64,000 nt of DNA from Paenibacillus sp. RC334 (lineage in GTDB: Bacteria > Bacillota > Bacilli > Paenibacillales > Paenibacillaceae), in contig NZ_CP125370.1 in assembly GCF_030034735.1 (NCBI RefSeq), positions 3,658,001-3,722,000 of the forward strand, in the 5' to 3' direction. Shown piece by piece: positions 26,031 to 35,117 of the stretch (position 1 is its first letter; each line of letters starts with the position of its first letter). The translations under genes and the position numbers were made by a program. The notes under the pieces are model-generated. The model ran no database searches and had not been told where the DNA came from. It saw only the letters and a program-made list of their open reading frames with translations.

Positions 26031-27851
26031 TCATTGTCTCTCTAGGGCTATAATCTCACTTGCAATTTGTGCTGCACGCAAAAAGTCACCTAAGCGCTCA
26101 GCGGCTCTCATCTCTTCCCTCTTCAAATCCAGTTGCTCCTGCAATGGAAATTTGCGCACCTGATGAATATAATCGTCCAAAATGTGCGGTGCCCATACGC
26201 CTGGAGCATCCATCATCATGATCGAGCTTACGTTTTTCTCCAGCCCATCATCTTGCAAAGATGAAATAAAGCGGCTTGTATCTGGTAACTTTCCTTGTGC
26301 GTAATAGGCGTATAGATAAGCAGCAATTGCTGCATGATCCTCAATATTAAAGGCGTCCCCCAGATGCTGTTCTACATACTGTGCAGCTTCTAAATCCTGC
26401 ATCATCCAGTGAAGCAATCTGCGTTCCGCCACATGGTAAGCCGGCAGCAAATTTGGTGTAACGACCTGCCCTTTTTTATGCCTACCATTATTCCACCGAT
26501 TTTCGTTATTATCCCCAAAGTCCTGTTTTTTTTGCAGGGACTGGCGGAGTAAATTACATTCTTGCTTTAAGGTTTCAAAATCCACCTTGACTTCGGCTGA
26601 CACTTCGCGCAAATACACTTCCCGCTCGGTCGGGGATGACAGAGGTGCAATGACATTTAATGCTTCGCGGGAATACGCGATTCTTCCTTCTTCCTCTTGC
26701 AGTATATGGTTTTTTTTCAGATATATAAGCTTAAATTTCACCGTTGAAACGGCACTTTCGATAATTTGGCGCTGAAACCTTTCCCCGCCGTATTGCCGGA
26801 TAAAATCATCCGGGTCCATACCGTCGCTGACCAGCGCTACTTTAACGTGAAGCCCCGCATTTTCCAGCAACGGAAAATTCTTAAGCGCAGCAGCTTGTCC
26901 TGCCCGGTCACCATCATAGCAAATAATGACCTCGTCGCACAGTCCCTTTAACATCGTAGCATGATGCTCCGTCAAAGCTGTGCCCATAGCGGCCACCCCG
27001 TTCTGCACACCTGCTTCCCAAGCTGAGATAACATCGCCGTATCCTTCAAAAAGGACACTCTGACGAAGCTTGCGAATCGAGGTCTTTGCATGGTGGAGGT
27101 TGTACAGTGTCCGGCTCTTGTTGAACAGTTTGGTTTCCGGTGAATTCAAATACTTGGGCTGTCCTTCACCAAGAATGCGGCCCGCAAAGGCAATTATTTT
27201 TCCATTTCGGTTCCAAATAGGAAACATAATGCGATCCCTGAACCGATCCACATACCCATCATCCTCATGTCGGGGAGAGATAAGCCCGCCCTTTTCCATC
27301 TCAACAGGATCGAAAGAACGCTTCTCCAGAAACTGGACAATCGTATCCCATCGGTTAGGTGCATAGCCAATTTGAAATTGATCAATGATCTTGTCAGTAA
27401 ATCCCCGTGACCGCAAATACTCCATAGCCGGTTTGCCATGCTCCGTATTCTTAAGGAGAAAATGGTACATCTTAGATGTTAGCTCGTACGCTTGCAACAA
27501 CCTGTCCAACTCAGGATGCTGATGCGTTGACTCACGTCCCTGCCATTCGCCGAGAGGGATATGACTTTCTTCCGCCATTGTTCTGACAGCTTCGGGAAAG
27601 GATAGTCCTTCGATTTCCATCATAAATTTGATGGCATTGCCTCCCGCGCCGCAGCCGTAGCAGTAAAAAATCTGACGATCCGGTGTCACGGTGAATGAAG
27701 GGGTTTTTTCGGAATGAAAAGGACAGAGGCCTTTCATATACTTCCCCTGCTTGGTCAAATGCACGTACTTGCTTACCGTATCTACGATATCATGATGTTG
27801 TAAAACCGACTCAATGATATCGTCCGGTATGTTGCCTTGTCCAGCACTCAT
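26031..27851 (-). CDS. dnaG: DNA primase DnaG
   Basis: A protein of 606 residues from ATG 27851, with AAGGTGG six bases upstream; an in-frame start at 27905 would overlap yqxD. A CHC2 zinc finger (CPFHSEKTPSF and FYCYGCGAGGNAIKF) is followed by the TOPRIM catalytic core (VLFEGYGDVISAWEAG, then ICYDGDRAGQAA and the DPDD motif) and a C-terminal helicase-binding domain at about 450-606. It synthesises RNA primers at the replication fork and contacts DnaB. It is part of yqxD-dnaG-rpoD. Confidence 0.97.
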   Translation of the reverse strand: MSAGQGNIPDDIIESVLQHHDIVDTVSKYVHLTKQGKYMKGLCPFHSEKTPSFTVTPDRQIFYCYGCGAGGNAIKFMMEIEGLSFPEAVRTMAEESHIPLGEWQGRESTHQHPELDRLLQAYELTSKMYHFLLKNTEHGKPAMEYLRSRGFTDKIIDQFQIGYAPNRWDTIVQFLEKRSFDPVEMEKGGLISPRHEDDGYVDRFRDRIMFPIWNRNGKIIAFAGRILGEGQPKYLNSPETKLFNKSRTLYNLHHAKTSIRKLRQSVLFEGYGDVISAWEAGVQNGVAAMGTALTEHHATMLKGLCDEVIICYDGDRAGQAAALKNFPLLENAGLHVKVALVSDGMDPDDFIRQYGGERFQRQIIESAVSTVKFKLIYLKKNHILQEEEGRIAYSREALNVIAPLSSPTEREVYLREVSAEVKVDFETLKQECNLLRQSLQKKQDFGDNNENRWNNGRHKKGQVVTPNLLPAYHVAERRLLHWMMQDLEAAQYVEQHLGDAFNIEDHAAIAAYLYAYYAQGKLPDTSRFISSLQDDGLEKNVSSIMMMDAPGVWAPHILDDYIHQVRKFPLQEQLDLKREEMRAAERLGDFLRAAQIASEIIALERQ

Positions 27852-27897
27852 GTTAACCACCTTCATCTCTTTAGCACGTAAATATAATTCGATACCG

Positions 27898-28347
27898 TTA
27901 TTCATTCTCCTGCAAGAAGAGTAAAAGTTTTGTCAGTTTATGTTGAAAAACTTCACGATCCTCTGATGTAAACGGTTTGGGACCCTTTCCATAACGTCCT
28001 TTTTTCCTTTCCTTGGCAGAAGTATGACGGCGATCGAGCATAAAATCAATCGAATCGTTTCGATACATCGTTCCGCGAAATGACATAACCTCACAGCCTT
28101 TAGCCAAAGCGAGTGCCGCAAGACCGTAATCGTTGGTGGTTACAATATCCCCTCGACGGATATGATTAGCAATATAGAGATCAGCGCTTTGGTCGCTCCG
28201 GTCCACTTTTACGACGGTCACGCCTCCGCTGCCCTGGATAAGATGATCATATGAAGATACCATAATAACCTGAACATGAAAACGGGTAGCTGTATCCGCA
28301 ATTTCGCTTTTGACAGGACAAGCGTCTCCGTCAACAACGATCCGCAC
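27898..28347 (-). CDS. yqxD: UPF0178/DUF188 protein YqxD
   Basis: A protein of 149 residues from GTG 28347, chosen because GGAGG lies about ten bases upstream and the product then starts MRIVVDGDACPVKSEI, the family N-terminus. An earlier ATG at 28380 with AAGGGGG abutting it is possible. Conserved segments are VDGDACPVK, YIANHIRRGDIVTTNDYGLA, MSFRGTMYRNDSID and RRHTSAKERKKGRYGKGPKP. The fold is PIN/NYN-like, so a nuclease role is possible but unproven. It lies directly upstream of dnaG, as in B. subtilis. The usual ccpN and yqfL genes between glyS and this one are missing. Confidence 0.88.
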   Translation of the reverse strand: MRIVVDGDACPVKSEIADTATRFHVQVIMVSSYDHLIQGSGGVTVVKVDRSDQSADLYIANHIRRGDIVTTNDYGLAALALAKGCEVMSFRGTMYRNDSIDFMLDRRHTSAKERKKGRYGKGPKPFTSEDREVFQHKLTKLLLFLQENE

Positions 28348-28404
28348 ATCCGATAAACCTCCGGATATTCCCACAAGCATCCCCCTTCTCCATACGGATT
28401 CGAG

Positions 28405-28449
28405 TAAAATACGGAACGGCTGCAAGATCGCTCTTACACCGTTCCGTAT
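28405..28449 (-). terminator. Terminator after glyS
   Basis: Eleven-base perfect arms ATACGGAACGG and CCGTTCCGTAT with a 19-base loop are followed by TTTACTCG. It lies between glyS and yqxD, so yqxD-dnaG-rpoD may depend on readthrough or on a promoter I could not find. Confidence 0.7.
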
Positions 28450-28494
28450 ATTTATACCCATTTTTTCAAGTTATTCATACTATTACAGCTACGA

Positions 28495-30570
28495 TTAGCC
28501 CACGAGTTTGGAAAAATCGGCAAAACGCTTCAGCTCTCTATCAATGGCGGCCAGCAATGCCAAACGGTTATTACGGATCGCATCATCCTCAGCCATAACC
28601 ATTACGGAATCAAAGAACGCTGTCACCGCAGGAGTAATGGACGAGGCAAGTGCTAAAGCTCGCGTAGCATCGCCTTCCTGCAAGGCTGTATGATAAGATT
28701 CATAAACGCCGTACCATGTTTCATAGAGCGTTTTTTCGCCCTGTTCCGTAAATTCACCCGTATTAACTGATGCATGAACAGCTTTTGCAGCCAAATTGCC
28801 TACACGGTTAAACGACTCTACCGTTGCTTTAAAGGTATCTCCCGTTTGTACCGCATTCATCAGGGCTGCTCCGCGATCAACGACAGAAGCAACATCATCA
28901 AATCCGGCAGCAAGCACAGCGTCTACGACGTCATAACGAAGCGTCTCGGACAACAGTTTTTTCACACGCAAACCAAAGAATTCATGTAACTCTTTACGAA
29001 TTTCATCGGCAGAACGTTTCATATTTCCAAGGTTGTCGTGTACGTCAAGTGCAATATTGAACACATCAGACAAAGTTGCCGAAAGATTACGATCCAGTAA
29101 AATTTGCACAATACCTGCGGCCTGACGGCGAAGCGCATAAGGGTCTTGCGAGCCTGTCGGAATAATACCGATGGAGAAACAGCCGGTGATCGTATCAATT
29201 TTGTCAGCAATACTCACAATAGCTCCAGCGTTCGTAGAAGGAACCGTTTCTCCGGCAAAACGCGGCTGATAATGCTCAAATACCGCTCTCGCCACTTCTT
29301 CCTTCTCTCCAGCCTTACGGGCATAATCCTCACCCATAACCCCTTGCAGTTCCGGGAATTCATATACCATTTGCGTTACCAGATCAAACTTACAAATATC
29401 TGCTGCCCGACTAACCGACTCCAGTGTATCCGGGGAAACCCGCAGCTTCTCAGCTAAAGCATCGGCAATGCGACGAATCCGACGTACCTTGTCTCCAACC
29501 GATCCCAATTCCTCGTGGAAAACGATACTTTCCAGCTTGGAGAGCGCATCCTTGATTTCCAGTCTCTGATCTTCTTCATAAAAGAATTTGGCATCAGATA
29601 GCCGTGCGCGCAATACTTTTTCGTTCCCTTTGGAAATGACATCCAGCGATTGACTTCCACCGTTACGTACAGTAACAAAGTATGGCAGCAGCTCTCCCGC
29701 ACGATCCAGCACCGGGAAATAGCGTTGATGCTCACGCATGGAAGTAATCAGCACATCCTTCGGAATGTTGAGGAACGATGGATCAAAACCTCCAAACAGT
29801 ACCGTCGGCGTTTCGACCAGATACAGTACTTCTTCCAGCAGATCATCCTTAACCGCGATCGTCCAGTCTTTTTCGGCTGCCAATGCTTCAATCTGCTTCA
29901 CAATAATGGACTGGCGTTCGGCAATATCCACAATGACATGCTGTTTACGAAGCGCCTCAACATAGTCTGCCGGACTTTCCACAACAGTATCCTGCCCGAG
30001 AAAACGATGTCCTCTTGTCACATTCCCGGATTGAACCCCGGCAATTTCCAGGTTAACAATATCGTTACCAAACAAGGCGATCAACCAGCGAATTGGACGA
30101 ACAAACTTAAAGTCATAGCTGGCCCAACGCATAAATTTAGGGAAAGTCATGGCATGCAAAATGTGCAATAAGCCTTCGGACAGCACTTCCGCTGTCGGTA
30201 CACCTATACTGCTCTTGGTCGCGTAAATATACTCCACGCCTCCAAGCTCCTTGAATGTAAACTGTTCAGGATCAACACTTTGGCTACGGGCAAAGCCGAG
30301 AGCTGCCTTGCTCCAATTGCCGGCTTCATCAAGTGCGATTTTGCGGGAAGGACCCTTCACTTCTTCGTTAATATCCTCCTGCTTTTCGGCTACTTCCTTA
30401 ACCAGCACCGCCAGACGACGAGGGGTAGCATAAGCTTCTACATCACCATGAGCAATACGTGAGCTGTCCAGCCAAGCAGTCATACGCTCCTTCAACTGCT
30501 GAATCGCAGCAGGGATAAAACGGGCGGGCACTTCTTCCAAACCGATTTCAAACAGCAAATCCTTAGACAT
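28495..30570 (-). CDS. glyS: Glycyl-tRNA synthetase beta subunit
   Basis: A protein of 691 residues from ATG 30570, with AAAGGAGGTG six bases upstream; an in-frame GTG three codons earlier is part of that site. It starts [20 protein letters not shown], the family signature. It holds the HD-like and tRNA-recognition domains of the bacterial alpha2-beta2 enzyme, including [11 protein letters not shown] and [15 protein letters not shown]. The beta subunit binds tRNA-Gly and the alpha subunit supplies the catalytic core. The start overlaps glyQ by eight bases, giving matched production. Confidence 0.97.
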   Translation of the reverse strand: MSKDLLFEIGLEEVPARFIPAAIQQLKERMTAWLDSSRIAHGDVEAYATPRRLAVLVKEVAEKQEDINEEVKGPSRKIALDEAGNWSKAALGFARSQSVDPEQFTFKELGGVEYIYATKSSIGVPTAEVLSEGLLHILHAMTFPKFMRWASYDFKFVRPIRWLIALFGNDIVNLEIAGVQSGNVTRGHRFLGQDTVVESPADYVEALRKQHVIVDIAERQSIIVKQIEALAAEKDWTIAVKDDLLEEVLYLVETPTVLFGGFDPSFLNIPKDVLITSMREHQRYFPVLDRAGELLPYFVTVRNGGSQSLDVISKGNEKVLRARLSDAKFFYEEDQRLEIKDALSKLESIVFHEELGSVGDKVRRIRRIADALAEKLRVSPDTLESVSRAADICKFDLVTQMVYEFPELQGVMGEDYARKAGEKEEVARAVFEHYQPRFAGETVPSTNAGAIVSIADKIDTITGCFSIGIIPTGSQDPYALRRQAAGIVQILLDRNLSATLSDVFNIALDVHDNLGNMKRSADEIRKELHEFFGLRVKKLLSETLRYDVVDAVLAAGFDDVASVVDRGAALMNAVQTGDTFKATVESFNRVGNLAAKAVHASVNTGEFTEQGEKTLYETWYGVYESYHTALQEGDATRALALASSITPAVTAFFDSVMVMAEDDAIRNNRLALLAAIDRELKRFADFSKLVG

Positions 30571-31450
30571 GTGCCGCACCTCCTTTCTTCAACAGCGGGA
30601 AGCCGAGCTTCTCGCGTTCCTCCAGATAAGTTGCAGCCACCTGACGGGCCAAATTCCGTACACGCATAATAAATCCGGTTCGTTCCGTTACACTGATTGC
30701 ACCGCGGGCATCCAACAAGTTGAACGCATGAGAGCATTTCAATACATAATCGTAGGCTGGAAATACAAGATGCTGCGCCATGGCTTTATTCGCTTCTTCT
30801 TCATACATATTAAAAAGGGTGAAAAGCATTTTGACATCAGATACTTCAAACGTATATTTAGAATGCTCAAATTCAGGCTGGTGGAAAACATCACCATACG
30901 TGATGCCATTAACCCACTCGAGATCGAATACGTTCTCCTTGTCCTGAATGTAGGACGCAAGACGCTCCATACCATACGTAATTTCAACCGCAACCGGACT
31001 GGCATCGATGCCGCCCACTTGCTGAAAATACGTGAATTGGGTAATTTCCATACCGTCCAGCCATACTTCCCAGCCTAATCCCCATGCTCCCAGCGTTGGC
31101 GCTTCCCAGTTATCTTCAACGAAGCGAATATCATGCTCCAGAGGATTAATACCAAGGCGGTTCAAGCTCTCCAGATACAACTCCTGAATGTTATCAGGCG
31201 ATGGCTTCAAAACAACCTGAAACTGGTGATGCTGATACAGACGATTTGGATTCTCTCCATAACGTCCATCTGCGGGCCGGCGGGACGGCTCGACATAAGC
31301 TACGTTCCACGGCTCAGGTCCAATCGAACGCAAATACGTCATCGGGTTCATTGTGCCTGCCCCTTTTTCCGTGTCATACGGTTGTACAATAATACAGTTG
31401 TGCTCAGCCCAAAATTGTTGCAGTGTCAAAATCATCTGCTGAAAATTCAT
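30563..31450 (-). CDS. glyQ: Glycyl-tRNA synthetase alpha subunit
   Basis: A protein of 295 residues from ATG 31450, with GGAAGGGAAG upstream; an in-frame GTG three codons earlier is less well placed. Class II synthetase motifs are present: [22 protein letters not shown] at the N-terminus (shown in part), [29 protein letters not shown] and the [20 protein letters not shown] segment. It activates glycine with ATP. It is the first gene of glyQS and is preceded by a T-box leader. The C-terminus ([18 protein letters not shown]) runs into glyS. Confidence 0.97.
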   Translation of the reverse strand: MNFQQMILTLQQFWAEHNCIIVQPYDTEKGAGTMNPMTYLRSIGPEPWNVAYVEPSRRPADGRYGENPNRLYQHHQFQVVLKPSPDNIQELYLESLNRLGINPLEHDIRFVEDNWEAPTLGAWGLGWEVWLDGMEITQFTYFQQVGGIDASPVAVEITYGMERLASYIQDKENVFDLEWVNGITYGDVFHQPEFEHSKYTFEVSDVKMLFTLFNMYEEEANKAMAQHLVFPAYDYVLKCSHAFNLLDARGAISVTERTGFIMRVRNLARQVAATYLEEREKLGFPLLKKGGAAHV

Positions 31451-31553
31451 GGTACACACTTCCCTTCCAAATTACCTCAAATGGTGGTGATCATTCTTCG
31501 TAAAGCTTCTATGTACAGGGCCGCCGACTTCCAACAAGCCTCGCCAGAGACAG

Positions 31554-31805
31554 CAAAAAACCCCCGCCTCTACGCCTGTACAGACGTAGGGACGAGAGCT
31601 GACTCCCGCGGTTCCACCCTACTTGATTGCAGTCCTCCATCACCAGCCAGACCGTAATCCTCTTTTCCGTGTCCAATCAGATGCTCCCGAGTGCCTTGTT
31701 CACGAAGATTTCCCGCCGGGCTTACACCATCCCCGACTCGCTTACTCTAGAGAATAAACTCCGCTACTTTCTCGTTCAATGCCTCTGCTCCCGAAGGAGA
31801 TATAT
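31554..31805 (-). promoter_or_regulatory. T-box riboswitch, glycine specific, controlling glyQS
   Basis: The T-box sequence AGGGTGGAACCGCGGG (around 31620-31605) is followed by a terminator: CCTACGTCTGTACAGGCGTAG, then GGGGG and TTTTTT ending at 31555. Upstream lies a stem I with the AGTAAGCGAG and GGTGTAAGCCCGGCGGG elements. The specifier loop reads GAACAAGGCACTC with GGC (31695-31693), a glycine codon followed by A. Uncharged tRNA-Gly would bind and favour the antiterminator, raising glyQS expression when glycine charging is low. Confidence 0.93.
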
Positions 31806-31811
31806 AGTAAA

Positions 31812-31840
31812 ATACTACACGTTTTCAGCAGCACAGTCAA
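31812..31840 (-). promoter_or_regulatory. Promoter of the glyQS leader
   Basis: TTGACT (31840-31835), a 17-base spacer and TAGTAT (31817-31812) on the minus strand, just upstream of the T-box and just after recO ends. Confidence 0.75.
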
Positions 31841-31854
31841 GGGAGCAGGAGGTT

Positions 31855-32607
31855 TCACATATCATACTTGTCGAGCTGGTCCAGAAAATTGCGGGATTTC
31901 AGCTTGACCTCCAGCTGCGTATCCATGAACTGACGCATGACATGTTTGATTTCCAGCTTGGTCGAGTCCTTCACATCGATGTTGCCAAGCCGGTTTAAAT
32001 CCATTCTCGCGAACAAACGTAACAACTTCAACGTACGCGGTGTGACACTCAATGCAGCCGGATCAAAATGCTTATAGCCTCGACACAAAACTCCGCCCAG
32101 CTTCGGACTGATAAACATATCTTCATCAGCACACTGTTGTCCGCTGGAAATACAGGCATCAAGCTGGGGAGCATATCCGGCCGCCTGCAATATTTTAAAT
32201 TCATAAATGCTCATGACGATCAGCGGATCTTTGCCGCTCTCCAACGCTTCCAGACATGCTTTAAGCTGCTTAAACCAGAAGGTGCCCGTTTCTTCATCAT
32301 GTAGTACCCGGTCGAGCAATTCACAGGCATATGAGGCGTAAGCGGCCTTGGTAATATCCTCGCGCAGTGTATGGTGGGATTGGATAATTTCACCGGCATT
32401 CAACGTGCCTAAGCCGGTATTTCGAAAAAAAACAAATTCACCATACGTAAACGGCTGCGTTAAAGCGGCATGACGACTTTTGGGCTTCTTGGCTCCTCTG
32501 ACCAGCACGCCTGTCTTACCGCCGCTTTCGGTGCAAAGCGTAATAATTTTGTTCCCCTCACCGTAATCCATGCTGCGGATGACGATTCCTTCCACCCTGT
32601 AAAGCAT
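31855..32607 (-). CDS. recO: DNA repair protein RecO
   Basis: A protein of 250 residues from ATG 32607, where GGGGGAAGAGG lies upstream; the ATG at 32625 lacks a ribosome binding site. The N-terminal OB fold begins MLYRVEGIVIRSMDYGEGNK, and TLCTESGGKTGVLVRGAKKPKS and PFTYGEFVFFRNTGLGTLNA follow. A helical domain with a zinc-binding Cys pattern (LDACISSGQQCADEDMF) lies in the middle. RecO loads RecA at single-strand gaps with RecR and RecF. It is downstream of yqzL as in Bacillus. Confidence 0.95.
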   Translation of the reverse strand: MLYRVEGIVIRSMDYGEGNKIITLCTESGGKTGVLVRGAKKPKSRHAALTQPFTYGEFVFFRNTGLGTLNAGEIIQSHHTLREDITKAAYASYACELLDRVLHDEETGTFWFKQLKACLEALESGKDPLIVMSIYEFKILQAAGYAPQLDACISSGQQCADEDMFISPKLGGVLCRGYKHFDPAALSVTPRTLKLLRLFARMDLNRLGNIDVKDSTKLEIKHVMRQFMDTQLEVKLKSRNFLDQLDKYDM

Positions 32608-32649
32608 GCCTCTTCCCCCAAACATTCGCGAAGAAGCCAGTGACTCGCG

Positions 32650-32787
32650 CTATTCACGGGCTTCTTCATGCTCGTCCGACTCTCCTTCATCCGTGTCTTG
32701 CTCCCTTGTCACGGCGCTCTCCCTGTATAACAGATACGCACCGACATCCCCAGTCATCGCAAAATACTTCCACGAAAAATCTCGCAA
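32650..32787 (-). CDS. yqzL: YqzL-like small protein
   Basis: A protein of 45 residues from TTG 32787 (AAAGGATG seven bases upstream) to TAG 32652-32650. It reads as M-R-DFSWKYFAMTGDVGAYLLYRE, then an acidic tail ending DEHEEARE. This matches what I recall of YqzL, a tiny gene between era and recO in Bacillales, with the FSW-x-x-F-x-x-TG-x-x-x-AYL-LYRE pattern. The function is unknown. The non-ATG start and small size make it easy to miss. The stop is 42 bases before the recO start, so they are likely co-transcribed. Confidence 0.8.
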   Translation of the reverse strand: MRDFSWKYFAMTGDVGAYLLYRESAVTREQDTDEGESDEHEEARE

Positions 32788-32881
32788 TCGTATTCATCCT
32801 TTCTTCGGAAATGACGTTTGCATCTCAAAATTAGAATGATGCGAAGAGAGGTGAAGTATGCGATGAAATAAATGGATTGCG

Positions 32882-32956
32882 TTAAAAAAGGCTGCTGTAT
32901 GCGGGGTGGGCCGCCGCTCCGCTACAGCGTGCATACAGTTACACTACCTTTTTTAA
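32882..32956. repeat. Long inverted repeat, likely a bidirectional terminator, between era and yqzL
   Basis: TTAAAAAAGG (from 32882) is mirrored by CCTTTTTTAA (to 32956), and CTGTATGC (32895-32902) by GCATACAG (32931-32938), with a GC-rich centre. T-runs on both strands fit a two-way terminator. No gene lies in the 32788-33192 gap; the only other structure is the hairpin at 33008-33031. Confidence 0.6.
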
Positions 32957-33007
32957 AGCATTCATTTTTTCAGTGCTGGAAATGAGGGTAAGGGAAGTGC
33001 AAGAGTT

Positions 33008-33031
33008 AAGCGCCGCAAAGGCCCGGCGCTT
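33008..33031. other. Short GC-rich hairpin downstream of era
   Basis: Arms AAGCGCCG (33008-33015) and CGGCGCTT (33024-33031) surround eight bases. No T-run follows on the minus strand, so its role as terminator is doubtful. Confidence 0.4.
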
Positions 33032-33192
33032 GAATTACCAAAGACACTTTACCTTCTGCCTGTGGTAGTGAATAGACAGTCGGGACGGCTTTTTTTATGG
33101 TGCCTAAAAGACTAAACATACTTGGTTTAACTAATTTAAAACTCAATTTTAAGGTCCCTTAAGGAACTAAAGCGTGAAATATAACATGCTTT

Positions 33193-34095
33193 TTAAGCGT
33201 CGCGGTGGAAGCCGAGGTCACGCAGTACACGATCCTGGTTACGCCAGTCTTTTTTGACCTTTACCCACAGTTCCAGAAAAATTTTAGATCCCAGCAGGTT
33301 TTGGATATCTACACGTGCCTGTTTGCCCACTTCCTTGAGCATAGCTCCCTGCTTACCGATAATAATTCCCTTCTGGGAATCCCGCTCTACAAAGATGACT
33401 GCCATAATATGCACTACGCCGTTGTCCTGTACCTTCATGTCTTCAATCATGACTGCAATCGAATGCGGTACTTCCTCACGAGTCATATGCAAAATCTTTT
33501 CCCGTACCAGCTCGGCAATGACGAACTGCTCCGGATGGTCGGTAATTTGGTCATCCGGGTAATATTGTGGACCTTCAGGCAAGTATTTCTGAACCTGCTC
33601 CAGCAAACGGTTCACATTGTTGCCCATTTTAGCCGAGATCGGCACAATTTCTGCAAAGTCGTACAGCTTGCGATACTGCTCAATCAGGGGCAGCAGTGCT
33701 TCCGGCTCAATACGGTCAATTTTATTTAAAACCAGAATAACTGGCGTTTTTACCTGTTTCAGCTGCTCGGCAATAAAACGGTCGCCTCCGCCTAATCCTT
33801 CAGCGGCATCAATAAGAAAAAGTACAGCCTCAACTTCGCCCAACGTATTAAAGGCTGTCTGATTCATGTAGTCGCCCAGTTTAGACTGGCGCTTATGAAT
33901 GCCCGGTGTGTCCAAAAATACAATTTGCGTGTCCTCTGTAGTGAATACCCCATGTATTTTGTTACGTGTGGTTTGGGGCTTGTCCGACATGATGGCGATT
34001 TTCTGGCCGATGACATGGTTCATCAGAGTTGATTTCCCTACATTGGGTCTGCCGACAATCGCAACAAAGCCTGATTTAAAGTGTTTCTTAGCCAT
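33193..34095 (-). CDS. era: GTPase Era
   Basis: A protein of 300 residues. GTPase motifs are visible: [10 protein letters not shown] (P-loop), the TTR region in [18 protein letters not shown] and NKIDRI. A C-terminal KH domain follows with [19 protein letters not shown], which binds the 3' end of 16S rRNA. Era helps assemble the 30S subunit. In B. subtilis cdd lies between dgkA and era, but here only 92 bases separate era from dgkA with no gene. The ATG has GGAGG nearby upstream. Confidence 0.97.
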   Translation of the reverse strand: MAKKHFKSGFVAIVGRPNVGKSTLMNHVIGQKIAIMSDKPQTTRNKIHGVFTTEDTQIVFLDTPGIHKRQSKLGDYMNQTAFNTLGEVEAVLFLIDAAEGLGGGDRFIAEQLKQVKTPVILVLNKIDRIEPEALLPLIEQYRKLYDFAEIVPISAKMGNNVNRLLEQVQKYLPEGPQYYPDDQITDHPEQFVIAELVREKILHMTREEVPHSIAVMIEDMKVQDNGVVHIMAVIFVERDSQKGIIIGKQGAMLKEVGKQARVDIQNLLGSKIFLELWVKVKKDWRNQDRVLRDLGFHRDA

Positions 34096-34187
34096 TTCGT
34101 TTCCTCCAGCACTATTAAGCGCCTATTTTTTTGGTTTTTGGGTTAGGTCTTTTCTATAGTATATGATTACAAAAATGTGTTTTTCCA

Positions 34188-34562
34188 TTAAAAAAGCTGA
34201 CTAATCAAGGTCAACAACGGCCTGTAAAACACAAATATACCAATAATTACAGCAAAAACCGCTGCCAGGAGCACAGCTCCGGCGGCGGTGTCTTTAGCCG
34301 CTTTGGCCAGCGGATGGATATCAGGCGAGATTAAATCTATCGCCGCTTCAACAGCGGTATTGATCAGCTCGGCTACGATTACCATGGCAATCGCCACAGA
34401 GACGAATAACCAGTCGAGCCGGGAGATGCGCAGGCTTAAGCCTGCTGCGATGACGAGAAACGCCAAGACCACATGTATCCGCATATTTATTTGCGTGCGC
34501 AGAGCATACATCACGCCTTCTGCGGCATAACGAAAAGTCATTCTCCAAGGCTGACGTCTCAT
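34188..34562 (-). CDS. dgkA: Undecaprenol/diacylglycerol kinase family protein
   Basis: A protein of 124 residues with three membrane segments after an amphipathic N-terminus. The family motif is visible: NMRIHVVLAFLVIAAGL, VIVAELINTAVEAAIDL with the catalytic E-x-x-N-T-x-x-E, and HPLAKAAKDTAAGAVLL. In Gram-positives this enzyme mainly phosphorylates undecaprenol to recycle the lipid carrier for wall synthesis. Its ATG shares one base with the ybeY stop codon (TAATG), so the two are coupled. Confidence 0.93.
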   Translation of the reverse strand: MRRQPWRMTFRYAAEGVMYALRTQINMRIHVVLAFLVIAAGLSLRISRLDWLFVSVAIAMVIVAELINTAVEAAIDLISPDIHPLAKAAKDTAAGAVLLAAVFAVIIGIFVFYRPLLTLISQLF

Positions 34563-35059
34563 TACCGTGTCAACCCCACTTGAGCCAGTACCGCCTCTTG
34601 CTTGCCCATCATTTCAGCCTCACTAGCTTCATCCTGATGATCATAGCCCAGCAAATGCAGAAAGCCGTGAACAAACAAAAATCCGATTTCACGCTCAATG
34701 GAATGACCGTACTCCTCACTTTGAGCCTGAGCTGTCTGAACGGAAATAATAATATCCCCCAGCACATCCGGCACATCATTCAGCGGTCCTTCGTCATCCG
34801 GCTCATAGATGATTTCAAGCTCTTCATCCAGTGTTTCCTTCATGGCAAATGACAGCACATCGGTTGGACGGTCGATTCCCCGATAATCCCTGTTTAATTC
34901 ATGAATTTGCTCATCATTCACGAAGGTGAGGGCAACCTCACCGTCCGTCACCCCTTCCACCTTGCCTGCTTCCTCCAATAGAGTGTTCAGCAAACCAATC
35001 AAGGATTCATTAATTACCATATCGTTTTGTTCATTATTCCAAGCTAATTGAAGGCTCAT
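34562..35059 (-). CDS. ybeY: rRNA maturation endoribonuclease YbeY
   Basis: A protein of 165 residues from ATG 35059, with AAAGGAG eight bases upstream; earlier starts would run into pgpH. The metal site is the H-x3-H-x5-H motif in HGFLHLLGYDHQDE. The upstream segment YRGIDRPTDVLSFA is the family's conserved loop. YbeY processes the 3' end of 16S rRNA and takes part in 70S quality control. It is placed between pgpH and dgkA as in other Bacillales. Confidence 0.95.
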   Translation of the reverse strand: MSLQLAWNNEQNDMVINESLIGLLNTLLEEAGKVEGVTDGEVALTFVNDEQIHELNRDYRGIDRPTDVLSFAMKETLDEELEIIYEPDDEGPLNDVPDVLGDIIISVQTAQAQSEEYGHSIEREIGFLFVHGFLHLLGYDHQDEASEAEMMGKQEAVLAQVGLTR

Positions 35060-35117
35060 GCCAACCGCTCCTTTTAATTCTAATGCTCCGCCGCACTTCA
35101 TGCACAAGCCTATTATG

